Assembly (NCBI GenBank): GCA_963693365.1
Contig: CAVNZM010000010.1
Location: 7,874,001 to 7,938,000, forward strand
Direction: 5' to 3'
DNA from: Amoebidium appalachense
Lineage: Eukaryota > Ichthyosporea
Length of the DNA stretch: 64,000 bases
Made by a program: the position numbers and the translations under genes. This document shows positions 26,870-62,734 of the stretch, in pieces. The notes beneath the pieces are model-generated. The model saw only the letters and a program-made list of their open reading frames with translations, did no database searches and was not told the DNA's origin. The first letter of the stretch is position 1. Every line of letters begins with the position of its first letter.

Positions 26870-29290
26870 CCTACCTTGATACTCTTTATCACAACGATGA
26901 AGCAAAAGATATTGAGTATGAAACCAAGTAACATAATAGATCTCGGTGATTATGCTGGTGGTAGGAAGGAATATCCCGATGCTCTCTTGTTACCAAACAC
27001 CACTCCCGCTAGACTAGGTGAACCCCTGTCTCAAAAGGAAAGCTTGCGCCGGCTTGCTAGTATGAATCGATTTGGCCGCTGCTCGTATTATTGGTGATAC
27101 CACTGGAGACCCCCTCATAGACTCTGATAAGTATTTCTCGGAACTGTTTAAAGATAGGACCCCCCGCTCAGAAACCTATTGTGTGGCCTGTAGACCCATC
27201 TATCCCCATAGAATCGATCCTCCCCTTTTTCAGTCCCGATACCATATGGTCTGTGATATCTAGTTATAGCTCTAGCCTGTCTTGTGGACCTGATGGACTC
27301 CCTGCTGGGTTTCTTAAAATCCTTGTTCCCTCCTACCCACAAAAGGAAAGTGATCGTGCTATTTAACCTGATCTTACTATCATGTTAAGCTCTCTCTTTT
27401 CTTGGTGTGTTAAATGTGGACATGTCCCGTCATCTTGGTTAGATAACTTAGTGATCCCCATAGTTAAGAAGGACTCTGAGGGCCCCATATCATCCTTTTG
27501 CCCCATCACACTAACCCAGGTTGTTCGTAGATTCTTTGAAGCTTGCTCTAATTAGGTTATTTGCACATCACCCTAGGTTTCAATCTATTCTTCACGTGCA
27601 CCCATGCCAATCCGCTTTTCGTAAAAACTATTCATGTTATGTTCAAATAATGGCACTGCACGATTCTATGCAAGTTGGTGCACGATATGTTGGCTTTATT
27701 GATTGGAAAACTGCTTACGATTCTGTCTCCCCTGGTCTCCTATGGGAAAAGCTTGCTGCACGGGGTGTACCACAGTGCATTGGTGTTCTGTTAGAAGCAC
27801 TCTTGTCTCAAACCTATGGTAGAGCTGTGGTTAATGGGCATCTTTCATATGGTTTTGCTCGTACTAGAGGTCTCTTGCAGGGTTCATTGCTTAGCCCCTT
27901 TTTGTTTAACCTATTTATAGATGATTTGGCTGTCAAGATTTATGCCGAAAACGATGACCCTATTAATAACTTTCCGCCTGCACTTCTCTATGCTAATGAT
28001 CTGTCCCTCCTTGCCCGTACCCCTAGACGCCTGCAAAGATTGTTCGATGTAGTGTCAGAGTGGTGCAAGGCAAACCTCATGATCCTTAACATAGACAAAT
28101 GTGGTGTTCTTGTACGGTAACCTGATATAGCTAACAATTTACACACATTTACATTATCATCTAAACCTGTACCTATAGTTCCAGAATACAAATATCTTGG
28201 TGTTCCGGTTAATTCTGTTGGTGTTATGTTTTCCCATATGGTCGAAAAGAGGGAAGAGATGGCTCGTAAGCGGTTAGCTTTCTTCTCGGCTAATATTTTT
28301 AAAGACACACCCCTCCATCCTTCTATTAGACTTACATTTATTCGCACTTTTGTCTTCCCGGCATGTGGATATGGTTTACCCCTTCTCGCCGCTTGGATCA
28401 AGAAAGAGAGAACTAGAGCGCTTAAACCCTTGGCAAATCTCCTTGAAGCAGAAGTTACCTCCTTTCTATCTAACAACTGTTGTAAACCTGGGTTTGTACA
28501 TGTAACGCTCCTGATATATGGTCTGGTCCCAATAGCTGCTAGAGTATCCTATCTCGCGCTGAAATTCAATAAGCACATAAGCCGCTTAAAGAAGTATTTG
28601 CCCTCCCACCCTCTCTTCTCTATCCGACCTGTCCCCTCCTCACCTCTCCCCTCTTTCCTTCCCTCTCTCTCCCCTTCTCCCCTGGGCACAAATACAAATA
28701 AACCCCGCAAAAGTGTGTGTGTGACTTTGGACTGCCACTTACTTATTAAACATGTACACAATCACAAGACAATCACGCAATATAACAAATGGAAAAAGAT
28801 ACCACACGACACTAGACCCGATGAAAGCATACACCTTGAAAAACTAAGCCTTATGTCTCGTTTTATATATACTGACCGCCTCAACCATATTGCCAAATAT
28901 GGCACTCGAAAATGTATAACACCTAAATTCATATCATCTTCCTGTAGAACTGGTCTTTCTCTAGCTGATGGTATTATTGATCAATTACCACGCTTTTACT
29001 GTACACGTGCTATACAGTGGAGATCTAATAAGTATAAGGTGGCATCATTTGCATGCCCAAACAACACACACACACACCAGTTTAAACGGTCATGTATCGC
29101 CAAATGTAGTTTGATAGACCACATAATACCGCACACACACACGTCACATTCACAACAGACACCCAGAAAGATAGCCTACCTGTAAATTACAACATCCTTG
29201 ATTTTATACTAAACACGCGTAACTACGACCTGTTTATTAGATGTATTGATCATTTACTAACGCGAGTGAGTGGCCGAAACACATCACTAC
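26870..29290 (+). mobile_element. Degenerate non-LTR (LINE) retrotransposon, plus strand
   Basis: Reverse-transcriptase blocks appear in order. An N-terminal block SSSLSCGPDGLPAGFLK lies at about 27265-27320. A block with VIPIVKKDSEGP lies at about 27450. In the frame 27521-29185, FIDWKTAYDSV is followed by RGLLQGSLLSPFLFNLFIDDL, YANDLSLL, EYKYLGV and the thumb/connection region with CGYGLPLLAAW. The upstream part is broken into several frames. The main frame has one in-frame TAA at 28118-28120. The catalytic YADD box reads YAND, so the enzyme would be inactive. The 5' part, including any endonuclease domain, was not found. Confidence 0.85.
27521..29185 (+). pseudogene. LINE reverse transcriptase, catalytic Asp lost
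   Basis: A single frame carries the palm, thumb and C-terminal region, interrupted by one TAA at 28118-28120. Palm motif A is FIDWKTAYD and motif B is GLLQGSLLSP. Motif C has Asn in place of the first catalytic Asp (AAT codon at 27995-27997). The C-terminus is His/Cys-rich. The frame before 27521 is disrupted, so no intact protein can be made. Confidence 0.85.
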
Positions 29291-29345
29291 AAAATTCTAG
29301 CGCACGCGCACACCCACACACCCACACACCCACACACCCACACAC

Positions 29346-29347
<2 letters not shown>

Positions 29348-29402
<55 letters not shown>
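29348..29402. repeat. (CA)n microsatellite
   Basis: CA run of about 55 nt between two oppositely oriented LINE fragments. Confidence 0.95.
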
Positions 29403-29404
<2 letters not shown>

Positions 29405-29426
29405 CCAGCTGATACAGAGTGTCCCA

Positions 29427-30180
29427 GGGGAGCCCCTTAAAAAAAAAAAAACAAAAAAAAAACGGGGAACCCCAACTACTAGGCTCTCCGGTAGTCTTTA
29501 TGGTGTCTCGTAGAAGTAAACCCTGATATATAGTCATCACCCGACATCTATGTACGTAATCATGATATACCGCTGAGGGGATATTCCGAGCAAAACCCCC
29601 CCCATACCTGAGACTGGTTTCTCTTTGCCTCGAGTAAACAGCGTAACCCCCCCCCCCCCCCCAAGTAACATACTGCTGATAAATAGGGGAAGAGAAGAAT
29701 TACGGAGACAAATATTTAGAAGGATATCTGTGAATGGGAGATAGATTGGGTACACGACATTTCGCACGAACATTAGATATAGGAATAGGGTCTAAAGAAG
29801 GAAAGAATTGTAACAAAGGATGATAAGAAGGAAGCCTAACCAAATGAAAACAAAAGCGAAGGCCTAACTCATTCATACGCTGACTCGCCGGAGGGAGACC
29901 AAAAACACTCAGCAAAGGAGCCGCCAGAGGATGCCTACGCGAGGTCCGAGAGATGAACTGGATGAATTCACGCTGAAAGGAATCGAATTCCCGAAGCGCC
30001 GCGTGCTGTTGCTGTGGAGGGGCACACAAGAGTAACGGGAGGCCATATTCGAAACATGGACGAAGAAAAACATTGTAAAGAGAAAACAGATTAGCAGGAT
30101 GAACATTAGAAATCCTGACCGTCGCAGTTTTGGGACCTGTGATTGGCTTAGCACGCATTTTTGCAATGTGTGATTGCAAT
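29427..30180 (-). mobile_element. 3' end of a second LINE, minus strand
   Basis: The minus-strand frame 30179-29700 shows VFLRPCFEYGLPLLLCAP, the same post-palm region as FVFPACGYGLPLLAAW in the plus-strand LINE but from a diverged family. Downstream, a 3' segment of about 184 bp (29646-29463) ends in GTTGGGGTTCCCCG and then a T-rich tract. A near-identical copy of that segment lies at 34489-34674. The palm domain itself is missing, so this is a 5'-truncated copy. Confidence 0.75.
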
Positions 30181-30757
30181 TTCCGAGATGTACGAGATAT
30201 ACAATGTCCTATACGGCCCAGGGTAGATCATGCGACGGTAACGTGCGGCATGCATACGTATGATGCGCAACAAAGTTAAGGCCTTATTCTTTTCAAATTC
30301 CTCGGAGTTACTAAGATAAAGGAGTAAATAGGAAGAATTATGTTTCCGTATTGACTTTACAATGCGCAGTACAGTGTATTTGACCGTGTCTCATTGTATG
30401 GCATGATAACCTTGACGACAATACAATCTGTGTTACCCGGATATATTTGCAAAGGCTCCAGAGAAGACTCGTATGATACGGTATGTTCATGTAAGCTCTC
30501 AGAGTCTCGCGTCACCTTGGAAGTGTTGGAAACAGGTTTTATTGTCTACCTACACACAGTGGTTCATGTTTGGCAACAAAGCAATGTTGCAAGGAAAGAG
30601 CTGTTTTAGTTCGGTCTGTGTGTGACTAGCAGGGCCGGTGCAACACACTTGAGGGGGTAGAGAGAACCGAAGTCCATTTGTTTTCACTGGCTCTGGTCAT
30701 GGCAAATACCATTGGCAAGGAGACCTTGCACGAAGTGTGTTTTCTGAGCAGTAGAGA
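30181..30757. other. Intergenic and probable 5' UTR of the 24-exon gene
   Basis: Unique sequence without a recognisable gene or repeat. Confidence 0.4.
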
Positions 30758-47618
<16,861 letters not shown>

Positions 47619-47704
47619 GTTTGGGTTCTGGTGTTGCTTTGTGCAGCGGCATGGTAATAGTTGCTGGAAATATCAACTGTGTTGGAGGAATTTGTAAAGG
47701 GTAA

Positions 47705-47705
47705 A

Positions 47706-47760
<55 letters not shown>
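47705..47760. repeat. Poly-G tract of about 55 nt
   Basis: Uninterrupted G-run shortly after the stop codon of the 24-exon gene. Confidence 0.8.
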
Positions 47761-49683
47761 CTGCGCTGCGCTGCTGCAGGTAGAGCTTGTGCTAGGCGAT
47801 GGCATAAGCAGATTTGTTGTACGAATGGACATGAGTAGCATAACACATGTGTTATGTACATTAATTAATCATTATTGAAAGAGGGTGACGAATGAATAAG
47901 ATATTCACCGCTGCGGTACGTGTGGCTGAATAACAGTAACACTCTGAAAGTCACTGAGGGTAGAACTGGCGTAACGGTTCTGTATTTAGTCTAACGGTAA
48001 TTCTGTAAGTAGAGATTGATTATTGTAGGCCGGCGAACACCTAATCAGAGTACATTACAGGAAAGTAATTCCTGGAAGAAAAGGCGGGAAAAAAAAATAG
48101 AGGTACACTGTTTGATTAATTAAACCAAGAACTTTTGTATGAAGATATGCATGGTGTTACATGGATATGCTTGTAAAGGTATGATAAATAAAACGGGTGT
48201 TGACCTATTGCGATTTGCAGGAGGGAACGGTCAATAAATATGATAACCACAAACATGTTCAACGCTTTTTTGGGCCCAAGGACCCAAGGCGTACAGGCGT
48301 AGATGAGGCACTATTATAGTACGTAGCGCCAATATAGTATATTGCATACATAGCTATGATTATCAAGGCTTCGTGTGGATGTTTGTGTATGCCTACAAAT
48401 ATAGTCTAATGTGCACAAATATATAACACGGTGCCAACTTGAAATGATCTGCATATTCCTGGCGCCATGTATTATTGTTCCTGGCCCATGCTTCGCTGCC
48501 ATGCATGCGCATGCGCGCAAGGCCACCATGGCCATGCCATGGGTGTTGGGCATTAACACATCATATTCTCCAGGACTCAGCCCATAGTTCTGTTAGAAAC
48601 TACACCGTGGAAGGACCTTATACAAACCTGCGAACTTCATTCGTGGACATGAACATGCACCTTGTACATGTCCGAGTAGGCCTGTACTAAATTCAGTTTT
48701 TTGCGACTTCCGGTGGAAGTTTATCGAAATCCCTATTCATGATCAGGGCATATGCAGCTTGGGGCGGGCTGTGAGCCGATCACGCAATCCGCCTTTGTGG
48801 TGACATCATCTGCTCTTTCGCTGTGTGGTTCATTCAAACTGTGACTGTTCTTTGTATGTAGAGTAGACAGAGAGCGAAGAATTCACCATCTTTGTTTTCT
48901 GTCATTTTACGCATGAAATATCAAAGTATATATTCGCGTTATTTAAAAGCACATACATGTCAATTTAAGGGGTGATCACACAGGCAAGGCTATTCATGTC
49001 ACTTAGATTTGTGCGTAATTCATTGCAGGAGGACAACACCTCCATGTAGTTTCATACCCGGATTAGACATCTGCACATGTTGTGCCATCTAGCGACATTC
49101 CAATGTATATAAGCTTCATGAACGTCTAGCGGCCGGAGCTCTGTATGCCAGCTAGACAGCGTACCTGTGGAGACACGCTTTAATTTTCCCTTTAGTTTTG
49201 CGGAACGCCACTGACAGTTCAGGAAAATAATAGTACCATTTGTTTAACGATTAGGATCTGGATTTTCATGTCAATAATACTGGTTTTATTCTACTATGGT
49301 ACAAAAAAGTGTTGAAGTAACGAGGAGCATCCTGTAACGTGGTTGAAAGAGCACGTGAGAGATCTACAGGTAGGCAGTTGGTGTCTGTGTAGTGCTGCCA
49401 AATCAATGGTTCGGGGATTATTCGTGGTTGTGCCCAGCAGTTGAGCCGTGTAGTGACGCATACATTGGCATGCCCGCACGCACTATGTAGGCAATCAACA
49501 TTTTCTGGTCAAGGACAATGGAAATAGTTCTGATGCACAGACCAAGCATGCACGAGTGCCCTCTTATGATTATGTCTGAAGGTGCCAGCTACGGATAGAA
49601 AGGGGGTGAAAGGGTGTGTGTGAGCGGTGGTGGTGGTGGTGTGTGGGTGGGTGAGTGGGTGGGTGTGTGGGCGGAGGGGAGTG

Positions 49684-49716
<33 letters not shown>

Positions 49717-49835
49717 GAGGGGCGGTAATTAAGGCTGGGCTGGACACATGTAGTCGGGTTTTTTAGAGGTCTTGGGCATTGACCTGGTGTTTATATAGAG
49801 CAGAGATCTGCAATTGCAGAAATTTACAGTTCAAG
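47761..49835. other. Intergenic interval between the 24-exon gene and the bZIP gene
   Basis: Unique AT-balanced DNA with no ORF of interest. AATAAA at 48187-48192 is a candidate polyadenylation signal for the upstream gene. Sequences like ATGTATATAAGC (about 49105) and TTTATATAGAG (about 49791) are TATA-like; the second lies about 45 bp before the bZIP start codon. A G-run of about 30 nt lies at about 49686-49716. Confidence 0.5.
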
Positions 49836-55845
<6,010 letters not shown>

Positions 55846-56096
55846 CGAAAGTGATTGGTTCGCGCTCAATCAGATCACGTGACTCACCACGTCACTGCCG
55901 AACGACCAATATTATGTGTACCCGTCAGAAAATTAATTGTACTGTGGTGCTGATATTAGACTGATGTACGTCGTGTTGGCGGACAAAAGGCATTATTAAT
56001 ATTAGTTGTGTGTATACGTTGAAAAAGGGGCACTGTTTCACCTTACGAATGAGCTGAGAAAAAGAAGAAAAATGTAGCACGTGCATAAATGCTTTC

Positions 56097-56102
56097 AATA
56101 AA
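56097..56102 (+). terminator. Polyadenylation signal AATAAA of the bZIP gene
   Basis: TTTCAATAAAACAATTT lies about 250 nt after the bZIP stop codon. Confidence 0.6.
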
Positions 56103-56109
56103 ACAATTT

Positions 56110-57378
<1,269 letters not shown>

Positions 57379-57540
57379 AAGAGAAGCGGCGAGGATAAGA
57401 GCTGGGTGGAGTGACTTTGAAACCGCTCCTTATAAACTAAGTCGCTTCTACCAGGCCGATGATTGGCCCCATAACCATTGGGGCCACATCATTCGGCCGA
57501 ATATAAGGGATAAATAGAATTGTCCAATCAATTCGACCAT
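57379..57540. repeat. Direct repeat flanking the DIRS-like relic, left copy
   Basis: Shares AAGAGAAGCGGCGAGGATAA, AACCGCTCCTTATA, AAGTCGCTTCTACCAGGC and the block ending CAATTCGACCAT with 60223-60352. It contains an extra segment of about 32 bp with a perfect 8-bp inverted repeat (TGGCCCCA/TGGGGCCA, 57464-57486). Confidence 0.85.
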
Positions 57541-58152
57541 TTATACCTTATAATGTGCTACCTACGACCACAACAAATTTATGTATACAGATATAAAATA
57601 AATACATTGCACCGTGTGCAGACAATCAAGTTGAAGTTGGCGCGACTGCCGCCCCTTCCACACGGAAGGCACGCATGCGCCACTGTCGCACCTGTAAACA
57701 ACTGTACACATGAACTGTACATGTTTACTAAAGAATGTGATCTACTAGCACACGATTCGTGCTTTGTCATGAATATCACATAAATATTATGTCCGCACCA
57801 ATAGGACTCACTCTGACCTAAGAATTGAACCATATATGGTTCTTCAGCTGCATACCACATAAACGAAGTGAACCAATAAGAGGTTTGCATAAATAGGACA
57901 AAGGTCTGACTGGCTCGGACCGCACCAGAATCACGAATGGCATGTTGCCACCCGCGCTGGCCGCGGATGAACCAATCCTGGGCCTTGATCCGAAACCTGG
58001 GGGCTATATAACAAAGCCGTCCCAGTACGGGGATCATCAGTGAAGTCTGAGACAGACTGAGTCGGCCCATAGTAAAAGCAACCTGGCCGCGTGTGCCTTT
58101 CTACCCGTTCTCTGTCTTTATTTTGATTCAGTTGTACTCTGCCTTATCCTAA

Positions 58153-59803
58153 CTAGTCCAACTGTTTACAGCACCCCCACGGGAAAAAACACCTCCTCCG
58201 GTTGCAAGGGGGTACTGGCACTTGCCAGCTGTTGCACCACCGGCCACCACAACGTCGTGTCCCACTCGGGCACGACAAGGATGCTGGTGGCCCCCTCACG
58301 CTGAATTTTCGCCACTGTGCGCTTGATGAGGGGGAAAGGTGGAGCCCACCAGAGCTGGGGGATGCCCACACATTGAACTGCCTGCAGCAGCGGCTTGGTG
58401 GCGGACACAGGGTTGGCGACCGGTCAACCTCAGTGTTGATGCCCAAATCGCGCTCAACGCGCGCCACCCCCTCAGCAGACACCTGCCACTCGTGGCGCGG
58501 GTCGACCCGCGACAGCCAATCAGCACGGTCGTTGAGCCACCCTGGAACGTAGGCGACCTCCTGCGGCCACGGCAACCCCTCCCGCAGGCACAACTCCAGC
58601 AGCTGCCACAACACGCGCTGCATGGCAGGGCTGCCACTGCCCTTCTTGCGGACAGCGCCCAGCGCCGCCTGGGCATCGGCCTGCCACTGCACCCGCTGGC
58701 CCCGCAACCTCTCCTGCATGGCAGGGGACCGATAGGCCTCAAGCAGGCCCTCGGCGATGGCTGCCGCCCTGGGCCGGTCAGTGGCCGGCCAGCGGCCAGC
58801 AGCCTCTAGCACGGCGTCCGCAGGCAAACCCAACTGCAGCACCGCACCCCACCCGTGCGTAGACAGGCCGCACCACGGTCAACACATGTGGCACGGCTGC
58901 GCGCAGGCTGAGCACAAGGCCCAACCATCGCGCCACCAGCTTCTTTTCCACCCACCGTTTTGCCTTCCGGGCCTTGCCCATGAGTAGGCGGGTTTCCTCA
59001 ACCAACTTTTCCATAGAGGCCACGGTTGGGGACAGCAGCCCCTCGGCCAAATCCGCATGAATACCGAGATGATCGAACTGCTCAGCTGGTTCCCACTGCC
59101 CCTTCTCGGGGTTACGGCTGAGCCCAGTGGCACCCAGCTCCTGCACGACTACCGCACGAGCTTCCAACACAGTCGCCGCCGCCTCAAACACTGCCAAATC
59201 ATCCAAAAATCCCAGTGCCCGCACCCCACGCCGACGGAGACGTCGCCCGAATTCACGCATGAGACGGGTGAAGAAACATGGACTGAGCGAATAGCCGAAA
59301 GGCAAGACTGTATATATACTGATACAGCTGGCCACCCACACGGATTTGAAAACACTTGCGCCACCGCGGCGCAATAGCCAACGCAAAATAACCGTCCTCC
59401 AGGTCGAAGCTAAACCCTTTATCGCCCGGCTGGGCAATAACCCGAAGATCACTGAGGGTTTCGTACTTCAGCCCGTGATAAACGGCATATTCATTGACCG
59501 GCCGCATATCAAATATGAGGCGCACCTTGCCGTTTGGTTTCCGCACACCAAACGACGTCGACACACAGTGCGCCTTATTTTCTGACACCTTCTCAAGCGC
59601 GCGCCCTTACTTAGCAACCGCGCTACTTCCACCACAGCCTCCGCCTCGCTCACATCTCCCAAGTCCAAATACACACCGTTATCGTATGGGGCTGGTGGGC
59701 CATCGCGCCATTGGGGGGTGATGCCGTTCTTAATCCAAAAGAGCACCCGTCCCCCGCGCTCCCACTCGTCATAACAGGCGTACACGCTGGTAAAGAGGCA
59801 CAA
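58153..59803 (-). pseudogene. DIRS-like RT/RNase H polyprotein, frameshifted
   Basis: In 5' to 3' order, with frame changes between blocks: VLFWIKNGITPQW (about 59740); VRKPNGKVRLIFDMRPVNEY and FSFDLEDGYFALAIAP (59588-59310); LPFGYSLSPCFFTRLMREF and LGFLDDLAVF, the RT palm with its DD pair (59310-58780); YVPGWLNDRADWLSR, typical of the DIRS/Ty3 RNase H end (58842-58410); LWWAPPFPLIKRTVAKI with ILVVPEWDTTLWW (58408-58166). Frames change near 59600, 59310, 58840 and 58410, so no intact protein is made. The order and motifs match DIRS-group pol. Confidence 0.85.
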
Positions 59804-60222
59804 AGGGCGCGCCCTCCACCGGGCTTGAGACAGGTGGTGGTGTCATTACTGCCTTGGTGCGGCCTCACTGGCCAGCACACGCTTACCAAGACAGGAAAGG
59901 AGCAGCGCACACGCGCCATTGCACTACTAAGACTTGGCGCACACGCGCCCCACAGCTAGTCACTGGGCTGCCCACGCGGGCTAAAGAACAGCTAGAAACA
60001 CTAAAACCTGTGCTTGTGGGTGTTGCGGAACTGGCAGATCTACACATTGGATCTCCATCACCATGATGGGGCAACTGCACTCGCCAACTTGGAACTTGAA
60101 ACTCTGTCTGCACACGCAGCTAGAGGGCGTCTAGAGCCTTAACGTTCACTAGCTATATTGGCGCACACGCGCCCTACAAGCGTTCAGGTCACTAGACCGG
60201 CCTCACTAGCGCACGCTCTCCG

Positions 60223-60352
60223 AAGAGAAGCGGCGAGGATAAGAGCTGGGTGGAGTGACTACGAAACCGCTCCTTATATACAAGTCGCTTCTACCAGGCA
60301 TCATTCGGCCGAATATAAGGGATAAATAGAATTGTCCAATCAATTCGACCAT
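60223..60352. repeat. Direct repeat flanking the DIRS-like relic, right copy
   Basis: Same orientation as 57379-57540. A partial third copy (AACGAAACCGCTCCTTATA) follows at about 60370-60392. Confidence 0.85.
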
Positions 60353-60399
60353 GATCGATGATCGATGACAACGAAACCGCTCCTTATATACAACTAGCC

Positions 60400-62430
60400 A
60401 ATTCTTGGTTCTGCGTGCCCCCTGGCGGGGGCACGCCTTACGGGTCTGAAGCCTTTGGCACGCACACACACGCGCACAAACACCTGTAAACAGTGGTATA
60501 GCGCATGAACGTTCACATACACATCACAAGCACGCGCACGTCATGTACACTTGAACGCACCACGCATACATGTGCACAAACACACACACACAAACACACA
60601 CACACACACACACTTAGCCATCAAAGGTTAGTCTTCATGCAACTACATAAGTGACACTGCAGCTGATTGTGGAGTCTTGCCCAAGCAGTCACCCATGCAT
60701 GCATACCCGCCAATCGGCACAGGCCTAAAATTTTACAAATAGGCCTAGGCATGCATATATATGCCATGCCTGAGTCAGCCTGAGTCGCCACGTAAATGTA
60801 TACATCCACATGACACACGTACGCGCACCCGCAACGGCGCACGCAAGCGCGTAGACTACTCAGCGTAGTACTCCGTGACGGTCCCACGTGCACGGACGCG
60901 CCCGGAACTCCGCCGCTCAGGCACGAATAGCCGGTGATCATCATAGACGGTCTGACGCCAGCAGCAGAGGATCTAGATCTAGATCTCCTGGGCCAATCAT
61001 TGAGAGATTTGCCAGAGAATGATCTTGTAAATCCGGTATACAGCCGCACACTAGTCCGCACATTGGCCCTTGACGCGGGCGCAGTCACAGTGACTGCATG
61101 GGCTGCACGACGCGTGCGGCATGCACAGTCTCGAAGTGTGTCACTTGCAGGTTTTGATAGGCACTTACCTTTGCGCATACCATGTTTCCGTGCCGTACAT
61201 ATAAGAAGTTTTTGCTAGCGTGATATTCATGTTAACACAAAGATGAAATCACAAAATAGAAGTATGTTGGCGGCGCGGGCCCGGACCCGGCCCGGCCCAC
61301 CGTTCTACACGCTGAACCCTTGTTAGCCCCAAAGTGACCTTTAGATCCATGCGCAGCTGCCTTATATAGTATGATCTGAAACTTTTGTCCAATGAAAATC
61401 GTTATCGCTCCCAATTTGGAAAGTGACTTTCGGGCGAAAAAACTACCTAATCGGATCGCTAAAACGGTTTGGGTCTCTGCACGGTAGTATACCCGTGACT
61501 ACTGAACCGGCCCGTATGAAAGGGATAGATATACGCGGCAGCGTTTTGATTCCTTTGCCAACTTCATGCCGAGTGAAGGGAGTACTTGTTTGTGTACTTA
61601 CCCCCCCCCAAATGAAAATTTTTGTGTTTTTCAATTTAAAGGTTTGGGCATTTCAGGGGCTGAACATCAGCATATATATGAATGACAGCGTATGCGCGCA
61701 GCGTGCATGCTTTGGTGTCATCGATTGCATGATCATGAACATATATCCGGTTTATTTTGTTGTCAAAAAAAAGCATAAGCTATCTCTAATATATAGTAAG
61801 CTATGAAGCCCAAATACGGAACGACACCCCTCAAACAACAGTTCTTTCCATCAAAGAGCACCCCTATTTCTGGTGTTATCTCTGATCCACACCCGCGCCG
61901 CTATCTGCATGCGGAGCTTATGCCCCAGTGTACACGTGCATCATGTGCATGCCTGACTGATCATGCATGTGCCCATGATCGAATAGACTCTACGCACATC
62001 ATGTGCGCCGTGCGGGGTAGGGGCACGCACATCATGTGGGCCGTGGACGTCATGTCCCGTGTACTTATGACACATCGTATACATACATGTTGTGCCCACG
62101 CACGTAAGGTGCCCATTATGTACGTGAATATGTACGTGAAACTGGCCCATCTTCTCATTCAATAAAGGGCTGTGGAGCTCGTCAGTCTTGAACACCCATG
62201 ACAAAAGCCTCACGTTCGTTAGGTCTTACGTGAATTCGAACCTGACAGTGATATTCAAGAAAATTGTGGAGCCTAAGCTTGTGTTCCGTTTTACACGATT
62301 CGGAACCTGAAAAGGCTTTGGGATACTGCCTTGAAATTATTGTGAGAGTTTCGGAGGTTTCCCACGTGCTGCTCAGGATCTGATGCTTGGCGTATATATG
62401 CTCTCTTTAGAATCTGTACTGATACTGAAT
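60400..62430. other. Intergenic, no gene recognised
   Basis: CA-rich to about 60615, then unique sequence. Short open frames (for example 60934-61218 plus) show no known domain. Short doubled blocks such as CGCACATCATGTG occur near 61994-62037. Confidence 0.45.
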
Positions 62431-62592
62431 TCGAAGTCGCTTCTACCAGGCATCGCCGCATCATCATCAATAGTGAAACTATTTCGATTGGTTCTTCGAA
62501 TCATTGACCTGATTGGGTGTAATACACCAATTATCTTTCAAGAAAGAATAATTGCTGTGTATTCCACCAATCATGGTCTGGCGCTGAATCTT

Positions 62593-62618
62593 GGCTGCAG
62601 GCTATATAAGCTGCAGCC
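62593..62618 (+). promoter_or_regulatory. TATA box inside a perfect inverted repeat
   Basis: GGCTGCAG and CTGCAGCC (8-bp arms) flank GCTATATAAG. It lies about 115 bp upstream of the first gag ATG at 62735, a fitting position for the promoter of the retroelement. Confidence 0.6.
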
Positions 62619-62734
62619 GAGAGAAGCCTTGATCAGTCTTCCCTCACTCAGCGCCACTTGTAAAGCGCTGAGTTGTTAGTGTGGGCTCACGATAGCTTGT
62701 AGATCGGCCCCTCCTCTGAGGGCACTAAGTTGCC

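Larger units (their letters stand above)
57379..60400 (-). mobile_element. DIRS-like retroelement relic between direct repeats
   Basis: Minus-strand reverse-transcriptase and RNase H-type sequence lies between two direct repeats of about 130-160 bp. Same-orientation flanking repeats fit the split direct repeats of Ngaro/PAT/Kangaroo-type elements better than the inverted repeats of classical DIRS1. No tyrosine recombinase ORF was found in the interval, so the element is probably incomplete. Confidence 0.65.

Noticed and set aside
60621-61218. Overlapping plus and minus ORFs of about 95 and 185 codons as a tyrosine recombinase for the DIRS relic
   Set aside because: No conserved R...HxxR...Y pattern could be found in either frame; composition looks like chance coding.
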